From NCBI GenBank assembly GCA_963797535.1, contig CAWCPQ010000001.1, positions 434,001 through 498,000 on the forward strand: a stretch of DNA of 64,000 bases, written 5' to 3'. Positions 58,936-64,000 of this stretch are shown here, one piece after another (within the stretch, counting starts at the first letter, position 1; each line of letters begins with the position of its first letter). Position numbers and translations under genes: made by a program. The DNA is from JAWWOL01 sp963797535. Lineage in GTDB: Bacteria; Actinomycetota; Actinomycetes; JAWWOL01. The notes beneath the pieces are model-generated. The model was not told where the DNA came from, did not search any database, and worked only from the letters and a program-made list of their open reading frames with translations.

Positions 58936-60921
58936 CTAGAAGATTCGGATCGTGACGACGGTGCCGTGCCGGCGGTAGGCGTTGTGACCGGGATCTTGGC
59001 TCAGGACGTGCTCGTTGCGGCCGCCGCGCAGGTCCATGACCTTGGCGACCATGCCGACGTTGGCCAGGGCCGCCTTGGCCTCGTTGACGGTCAGGCCGAA
59101 CAGGTCGGGCACCCGGAACAGCTCGGCTCCCTTGGAGACGTACAGCGTGACCGTCGACGTGGTCTGAGCGGTCGCTGGTGGTTTCGGAGACTGTCGGATG
59201 ACCAGGCCCTCGGCCACTGTGTCGCTGTACTCCCTGATCACGTTCGTGTGGGTGAAACCGTGGCCGGCCAGCTCGGCCTTGGCCGAGCTGAGCGACTGCT
59301 GCGCGACGTCGGGGACGGCGACCGGCGCCGGGCCGCGGGACACGACGACGCCGACTGCCGTGCCCGGCAGGAACGGGCCCGGTTTGGTGCTCCGCAGGAC
59401 GGCCCCTTCTGGCTGGTCGGCGTTGTACTCCGAGCTGTGCCCGCCGAGCTTGAGGTGTACGGCCTGCAACGCTGTCGCCGCCTCAGCGAGCTGCATCCCG
59501 ACGAGGTTGGCGGGGACGGCTACCGGTTCGGGACCCTTGCTCAGCGTGAGCAGCACGGACGTGCCGGTGCGGACCTGCACCTGCGGCTCGACGTCCTGGT
59601 CCATGACCGTGCCGGTGGCCTTGTGCGCGTCGTACTGGGGCAACGCGTAGGTGGGCTGGGCCAGCTGGTTGGCGGCGGCGAGGGCGTTGGCCGCCGCCCG
59701 GGTCCTGCCGGTGAAGTCGGGCATCGCGACGGTCGTGGGTGCTGCCGTCGTCTTGAGCCCCTGTGTGGGTGTGCCGGCGCCGGGGCTGTTGGCGCCGGGG
59801 CTGTTGGCGTTCTGGTTGTGCGCGCGGATCCCGAGGTAGGCGCCGCTCGCCCCGGCGATCAACGTGAGCAGGACCACCAGGATCAGCGCCAGCCGCCAGC
59901 CGCGCCACCAGGAGTGGCGGGGCGCTGCCTCCTCGGCCGGGTCCTGCGGCGGTGGCGGGGGCCAGTCCGGCGGGGAGACCAAGGTGTGCACAGGCGGAGC
60001 GCCGGGGTTGAGCACGGTCGTGAGGTGGGCACCCAGCACCTGTGTCGGCTGGGTGAGGTCGAGCGGCTCCGGCGGCAGCAGGCGCGCCGCTGCCTCGAGC
60101 TGGGCCAGCAGCTCGGCAGCCGATGGCGGCCGGTCGGCCGGGTCGCGCTGCGTGGCGTCGAGGACCAGGGCGTCGACCGCACCCGGCACCTCCGGGCGGG
60201 CCAGCGAGGGCGCCGGGACCTGCTCGTTGACGTGCTTGTAGACGATGACCATCGGGGTCAGGCCGTCGTACGGCGGCCGACCGACCAGCAGCTCGTACAG
60301 CACGATGCCCGCAGCGTAGAGGTCGGTGCGCGGGTCGGCGACCCCCCGCTCGATCTGCTCGGGAGCGAGGTAGGCGGCGGTGCCGATCAGCAGTCCGGTG
60401 GTCGCGGTGGTGCGCGACACCGTGATCGCCCTGGCCAGTCCGAAGTCGGCGACCTTGATCCGGCCGTCGCCGGCGATCAGGACGTTCTCGGGCTTGATGT
60501 CGCGGTGGACGATGCCGGCCCGGTGCGCCGCGTCCAGCGCTGCCAGGATCGGCTTCATCACGTCGAGCGCCTGCCGCGGGGACAGCCGTCCGCGGTCCCG
60601 GATCAGGTCGCGCAGGGTGGCGCCGTCGACGTACTCCATCACCAGGAAGACGACCCCGTTGTCGCTGCCCTGGTCGAACACGGCGACCACGTTGGGGTGC
60701 GACAGCCGGGCCGCAGCCTTGGCCTCACGGGTGAACCGGGCCACGAAATCGGGGTCCTCGGCCAGCGAGGAGTGCATGACCTTGATGGCGACCGGGCGGT
60801 CCAGCCGGATGTCGACCCCGCGGTAGACCGTGGCCATCCCGCCGCGGGCGATGCGCTCCTGGACCCGGTACCGGCCGTCGAGCACCCGCCCTACGAGCGC
60901 GTCAGCGAGGGTCGTGTCCAC
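58936..60921 (-). CDS. pknB: PASTA-domain serine/threonine kinase PknB
   Basis: 661 aa. Kinase domain 15-275: IARGGMATVYRG, catalytic Lys47 (VAIKVM), HRDIKPEN (139-146), DFG (159-161), activation-loop Thr/Ser SRTTATTG. Pro-rich juxtamembrane linker, one membrane helix at 343-365, four PASTA domains from 400 to the end, which bind peptidoglycan fragments outside. The GTG at 60921 is chosen because TAGGAT lies 7 nt upstream; an ATG at 60954 would sit upstream of that promoter. Confidence 0.95.
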   Translation of the reverse strand: MDTTLADALVGRVLDGRYRVQERIARGGMATVYRGVDIRLDRPVAIKVMHSSLAEDPDFVARFTREAKAAARLSHPNVVAVFDQGSDNGVVFLVMEYVDGATLRDLIRDRGRLSPRQALDVMKPILAALDAAHRAGIVHRDIKPENVLIAGDGRIKVADFGLARAITVSRTTATTGLLIGTAAYLAPEQIERGVADPRTDLYAAGIVLYELLVGRPPYDGLTPMVIVYKHVNEQVPAPSLARPEVPGAVDALVLDATQRDPADRPPSAAELLAQLEAAARLLPPEPLDLTQPTQVLGAHLTTVLNPGAPPVHTLVSPPDWPPPPPQDPAEEAAPRHSWWRGWRLALILVVLLTLIAGASGAYLGIRAHNQNANSPGANSPGAGTPTQGLKTTAAPTTVAMPDFTGRTRAAANALAAANQLAQPTYALPQYDAHKATGTVMDQDVEPQVQVRTGTSVLLTLSKGPEPVAVPANLVGMQLAEAATALQAVHLKLGGHSSEYNADQPEGAVLRSTKPGPFLPGTAVGVVVSRGPAPVAVPDVAQQSLSSAKAELAGHGFTHTNVIREYSDTVAEGLVIRQSPKPPATAQTTSTVTLYVSKGAELFRVPDLFGLTVNEAKAALANVGMVAKVMDLRGGRNEHVLSQDPGHNAYRRHGTVVTIRIF

Positions 60922-60928
60922 GCTGGCG

Positions 60929-60934
60929 ATCCTA
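60929..60934 (-). promoter_or_regulatory. -10 box of a leaderless pknB transcript
   Basis: TAGGAT on the minus strand, 7 nt before the GTG at 60921. Confidence 0.5.
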
Positions 60935-61013
60935 CGTTCCGGCGGGCTCGGCATCGGTCAACCACGGCTTCGGCTCGCCCACCAACTTGGGGGTACGGGA
61001 CGCCGCCGCACGC

Positions 61014-61976
61014 TCAGTGGCTGAACTGGTGCCGCAGCCGCAGCACTGACCTGACGTAGACCTTGGTGTCGGCATACATCCCCCTGGACATCACCGACTC
61101 GATGCCCTGGTAGTAGCCAGCGATGGCCTTGTCCAGCGGCGCTGCCCGCACGAGCGCGTTCAGCAGGGCCACTCCCGCGGTGATGTTGTCGGCCGGGTCG
61201 AGCAGGTCGAGGTGACGTCCGACCAGGTAGCGGCTGATGTAGCGGCCGGTCGACGGCACGACCTGCATGACGCCGATCGCGTTGGCGGGGGAGACCACCC
61301 GTTGCTGGAACCCCGACTCCTGCCAGCCGATCGCGAGTGCCAGTGCCGGGTTGAGGCCCCACGCGTGCGCCGTACGGATGATCATGGCTCTGGTCTGAGC
61401 CCTGGTGGGCTGTCGGTGCCGGGCGAGCGCTGCCCGGTTGTGGTCGGCCGCGGCAACCGTCGAGTCCGGGTAGGTGCGCCCGGCAAAGCTGTTGTGCGGG
61501 TTGCTGACCTTGACCCGTACGGCGATCCGCAGCCGCTGGCCGACGAAGATCAGGTTGGTCGTGCGCAGGTGGTTGCGGCTGGCGATGGCAGCGACCGACA
61601 CCTTGTAGTGGTTCGCGATCGCCGACAGGTAGTCGCCCGAGCGCACGGTGTAGGTGATGACCCGGGTGTGGGAGCTGGCAGCAGCCTTGTGCGTGCTGCT
61701 CGCGGTGTGGGTGCTGTGCTTTGCCGGACGCGGACCGGCGGCCGGGATCAGCAGCTTCTGCCCGGCGATGATCAGCGAGCTGTTGGCCGGGATGTGGTTG
61801 AGCTGCCGCAGCTTGCTGACGGTGGTGTGGTGGGTCACCGCCAGCTGGGACAGGGTGTCGCCGCTGTGCACCCGGATGGTGGCGGTCCGACCGACGGCAG
61901 CAGTCGCGATCAAGGCGATGGCCACGGGTACGGCGGCCAGCCGGATCATTCGGGAGCGCTCGTGCGGGGAGGACAT
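61014..61976 (-). CDS. Secreted LysM lytic transglycosylase
   Basis: 320 aa. Signal peptide to about 30, LysM 1 at 34-78 (IRVHSGDTLSQLAVTHHTT), LysM 2 at about 107-152 (YTVRSGDYLSAIANHYKV), then a transglycosylase domain of the SLT type (LALAIGWQESGFQQRVVSP with catalytic Glu, AIGVMQVVPSTG, ITAGVALLNALV). It cuts peptidoglycan outside the cell. ATG at 61976. It lies upstream of pknB on the same strand, separated by 92 bp and a promoter. Confidence 0.9.
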   Translation of the reverse strand: MSSPHERSRMIRLAAVPVAIALIATAAVGRTATIRVHSGDTLSQLAVTHHTTVSKLRQLNHIPANSSLIIAGQKLLIPAAGPRPAKHSTHTASSTHKAAASSHTRVITYTVRSGDYLSAIANHYKVSVAAIASRNHLRTTNLIFVGQRLRIAVRVKVSNPHNSFAGRTYPDSTVAAADHNRAALARHRQPTRAQTRAMIIRTAHAWGLNPALALAIGWQESGFQQRVVSPANAIGVMQVVPSTGRYISRYLVGRHLDLLDPADNITAGVALLNALVRAAPLDKAIAGYYQGIESVMSRGMYADTKVYVRSVLRLRHQFSH

Positions 61977-62025
61977 GTTCAGCGACGCTAAACCCCTGTG
62001 GCCGGTGTGGCAAGTGGGACTGGTG

Positions 62026-62046
62026 GGACAAATGTGCTATTTGTCC
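62026..62046. promoter_or_regulatory. AT-rich palindromic operator candidate
   Basis: GGACAAAT (62026-62033), centre GTGCT, ATTTGTCC (62039-62046), perfect 8-bp arms in the divergent region between the transglycosylase and the oxidoreductase. A direct repeat GTGGGAC occurs at 62014-62020 and 62023-62029. The AT-rich arms stand out from the GC-rich surroundings. TAGATT at 62073-62078 is a likely -10 for the oxidoreductase. Confidence 0.6.
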
Positions 62047-62111
62047 GTTCCGGTGGACCCGGGTCCGCGGGCTAGATTGCCCCCACGCCGTTGCTGACCC
62101 GGAGGACGCTC

Positions 62112-63143
62112 ATGACTGACCCCGCCCACACCGCCGACCCGGTTCGCTGGGGGTTCATCGGGGCGGGGCACATCGCCAGCAAGGCGTTGGGACCCGCTGT
62201 GCGGGCCTCGTACAACGGGGTTCTGAGCGCGGTCGGAGCCCGCGACATCGCTCGCTCCCAACAGCTCGGCGAGACCTTCGGGCCGGCGATCGGCACCCCG
62301 GTTGCCGCCTACGGCTCGTACGACGCGCTCCTCCAGGACCCCACCGTCGAGGCCGTGTACATCTCCCTCGCCAACGACGCGCATGCGCCATGGTCCGAGC
62401 GGGCGCTGGCGGCCGGCAAGCACGTCCTGTGCGAGAAGCCGTTGTCGACGTCGGTGGCCGAGGTCGACCGGCTCACCGCCGCGGCGACCACGGCCGGACG
62501 CCACCTGGTCGAGGCCTCGTGGTACCGCTGGCACCCTCGCGTCCGCATGGCCCAACGGCTCCTCGCCCAGGGGGCGATCGGCACCGTCCGCCACGTGACC
62601 TCCGTCTTCACCTTCGACGGCGTCGCTGCCGGCAACTACCGGCTGGACCCGACGCGCGGCGGCGGCGCGGTCTACGACATCGGGCACTACGCGCTGTCCG
62701 GCGCCCTCTGGGCCTTCGACGCTGCGCCGTACGAGGTGGTGGCCAAGCAGGACATCGGACCGACCGGGGTCGACCTCACCACTGACGCAGTGCTGTCCTT
62801 CGACGCCGGCGACGCCCAGGTGCACGTGTCCATCGCGGAGACACCGCGGCAGGCGCTGATCATCACCGGCGACGACGGTGAGCTCGAGCTGCGGGGCAAG
62901 GCCTTCGGCGCAGGCCTGTCCGACCCGGTCGAGCTGTGGCTGTCCGTCGGCGGCAAGGGCACCGAGAGGTTCTCCTTCGACGGGGTGGACGCCTACCGGT
63001 TGATGCTCGAGGAGTTCTCGGCGGTCATCCGCGGTGAGGACGGCTGGTTGCTGCCGTTGGCCGAGACCAGGGCGAACGCCGCGCTTACCGACGCCTGCTT
63101 CACCTCCGCCCGCGCCGGCGGTGCCCCGGTCGACCCGAGGTGA
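62112..63143 (+). CDS. Gfo/Idh/MocA family oxidoreductase
   Basis: 343 aa. Rossmann loop WGFIGAGHIASKAL at about 13-26, the family motif CEKPLS, and a C-terminal alpha/beta substrate domain with RGGGAVYDIGHYAL. It oxidises a sugar or cyclitol with NAD(P); substrate unknown. ATG at 62112 with GGAGG 6 nt upstream, preferred to a TTG at 62091. Confidence 0.9.
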   Translation: MTDPAHTADPVRWGFIGAGHIASKALGPAVRASYNGVLSAVGARDIARSQQLGETFGPAIGTPVAAYGSYDALLQDPTVEAVYISLANDAHAPWSERALAAGKHVLCEKPLSTSVAEVDRLTAAATTAGRHLVEASWYRWHPRVRMAQRLLAQGAIGTVRHVTSVFTFDGVAAGNYRLDPTRGGGAVYDIGHYALSGALWAFDAAPYEVVAKQDIGPTGVDLTTDAVLSFDAGDAQVHVSIAETPRQALIITGDDGELELRGKAFGAGLSDPVELWLSVGGKGTERFSFDGVDAYRLMLEEFSAVIRGEDGWLLPLAETRANAALTDACFTSARAGGAPVDPR

Positions 63144-63156
63144 GCTGTCGGCGGAG

Positions 63157-64000
63157 CTAGACCGCGCGCCGCGGCAGGCCGGCCAGGCTGTGCGGCGCCG
63201 GCACGAACGTGTCGGGTGCGGCCGCACGGCCGAACAGGTAGCCCTGCCCCCACTTGCAGCCCAGCGCGACCAGCCGCTCGGCCTGGTACTCGGTCTCGAT
63301 GCCCTCGGCCACGATGTCCAGGCCGTTGGCCTCGGCGATGGAGACAACGGCGGCGACGAGTGCGTGCGCCGACCGGTCGCCGAGGCTGGCGACGAAGGAC
63401 CGGTCGATCTTCACGATGTCGATCGGCAACCTGCCCAGGGCGTGCAGTGAGCTGTAGCCCGTACCGAAGTCGTCGAGAACGATGCGAAAACCCTTGTCCC
63501 GCAAGGTTTTCAGGGCGTTGAGGGCGTCGTCGTCCACGGCGATGCTCTCGGTGACCTCGAGCCACAGCTGTTGCGGGTCGAGCCCGTCGACCAGCGCCTC
63601 GTCCAGTGCTCGGCTGAGGTCGGGCGTGCGCAGCTGTCTGGCCGAGACGTTGAGTGACACGTCGATCGGTACACCGGCGGACCGCCAATCGCGCAGCTGA
63701 CCAGTCGCCAGCTCGGCGAGATGGCGGCCGATGTCGATCAGGTGGCCGGTCTTTTCCGCTACCGGGATCCACGACGCCGCCGAGATCATCTCGCCTTCGC
63801 AACGCCAGCGGGCCAGGGCCTCGTAGGCGATCGGGTGGCGGTCGGACAGTGCGACGATCGGCTCGTAGTGCAGCACTATCTCGTCGTTGTCGAGGGCCTT
63901 GGCGAGCCGGCGTTCCAGGCCCCGGGTCCGTAACAGCTCGGCGCGCATCCAGTCGTCGAAGTAGGCGACGCTACGGCCGCCGCCGGCCTTGGCCCGGTGC
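63157..64000 (-). CDS. GGDEF-EAL cyclic-di-GMP protein (5' part outside the window)
   Basis: The minus-strand frame is open to the right edge, so the N-terminus is missing. The stretch before the Met at 63948 reads HRAKAGGGRSVAYFDDW, the end of a GGDEF domain. Residues after it form a complete EAL phosphodiesterase domain: YEALARW (EAL signature), LNVSARQL (Asn), WLEVTES, LDDFGTGYSS, IKIDRSF-like VKIDRSFV and IVAEGIET. The key Glu and Asp residues are present, so c-di-GMP hydrolysis is likely. The GGDEF part cannot be judged. Confidence 0.93.
   Translation of the reverse strand, partial: HRAKAGGGRSVAYFDDWMRAELLRTRGLERRLAKALDNDEIVLHYEPIVALSDRHPIAYEALARWRCEGEMISAASWIPVAEKTGHLIDIGRHLAELATGQLRDWRSAGVPIDVSLNVSARQLRTPDLSRALDEALVDGLDPQQLWLEVTESIAVDDDALNALKTLRDKGFRIVLDDFGTGYSSLHALGRLPIDIVKIDRSFVASLGDRSAHALVAAVVSIAEANGLDIVAEGIETEYQAERLVALGCKWGQGYLFGRAAAPDTFVPAPHSLAGLPRRAV

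Noticed and set aside
1..64000. CRISPR arrays, tRNA/rRNA genes, prophage or transposase genes
   Set aside because: No regularly spaced repeats, no cloverleaf sequence and no integrase or transposase motif were seen in either strand.

Overview
The window is high-GC DNA of an actinobacterium. Three things support this: GTG/ATG starts with GTGA or ATGA overlaps throughout; many TANNNT promoters placed 6-7 nt before a start codon (leaderless genes); and a typically actinobacterial gene set. That set includes a cytochrome bc1-aa3 supercomplex with a diheme QcrC and CtaF, a mycothiol-dependent isomerase-type protein, a PimB-like mannosyltransferase, PASTA-domain PknB, PspA with PspAA/PspAB, and a class II DAHP synthase. 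The genus cannot be read safely. There is no prophage, integrase, transposase, tRNA, rRNA or CRISPR array, so this looks like core chromosome.

Layout. 1-5.4 kb: the tail of a probable gcvT, then a minus-strand cobalamin operon cobU-cobT-cobS ending in a membrane-anchored HELTH metallopeptidase, a small conserved protein and a secreted phosphoesterase. 5.5-8.9 kb: DUF3043 protein, diverging from an envelope-stress cluster pspA-pspAA-htpX-pspAB. 8.9-16.4 kb: nadA, a glycerate kinase broken by a frameshift, an ErpA/IscA carrier, a GT-C glycosyltransferase, a PfkB kinase, and a sulfur-transfer operon (cysteine desulfurase, TusA, NAD(P)-binding protein). 16.5-24.4 kb: terminal respiratory chain, with ctaC-ctaD-ctaF converging on ctaE-qcrC-qcrA-qcrB plus a DUF1345 protein.

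24.5-32.6 kb: a pseudo-receiver, a zinc-ribbon protein and trpD in one operon; a PadR/membrane-protein pair with a clear operator; stand-alone Lrp-type domain; DinB; a DEDDh/GIY-YIG nuclease diverging from a coiled-coil NYN protein; polysaccharide deacetylase. 32.8-41.9 kb: a tightly overlapped peptidase-MA/STE24-like protease/PimB-like operon, zinc-ribbon protein, metallophosphoesterase, ROK glucokinase with an EEP protein, GNAT, LysR. 41.9-47.8 kb: acidic membrane protein and alpha/beta hydrolase diverging from acyltransferase, MacS-type histidine kinase, NarL-type regulator, maleylpyruvate isomerase-like protein and nitroreductase. 47.8-52 kb: looser region with membrane proteins, DUF4232, an isoprenylcysteine methyltransferase-like protein and an RlpA-like protein. 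52-58 kb: a phosphofructokinase with pyrophosphate-type residues, MFS transporter, DAHP synthase, dienelactone hydrolase and HTH regulator. 58-64 kb: endonuclease IV, PknB, LysM/transglycosylase, an oxidoreductase and the C-terminal part of a GGDEF-EAL protein running off the edge.

The most unusual structure is a 141-bp insert flanked by 22-bp perfect direct repeats at the DAHP synthase / dienelactone hydrolase junction. Precise excision would restore two convergent genes sharing one CTAG stop. I saw no large undescribed defence or biosynthetic system. The other leads are uncharacterised genes embedded in well-known operons and several perfect palindromes that look like operators.
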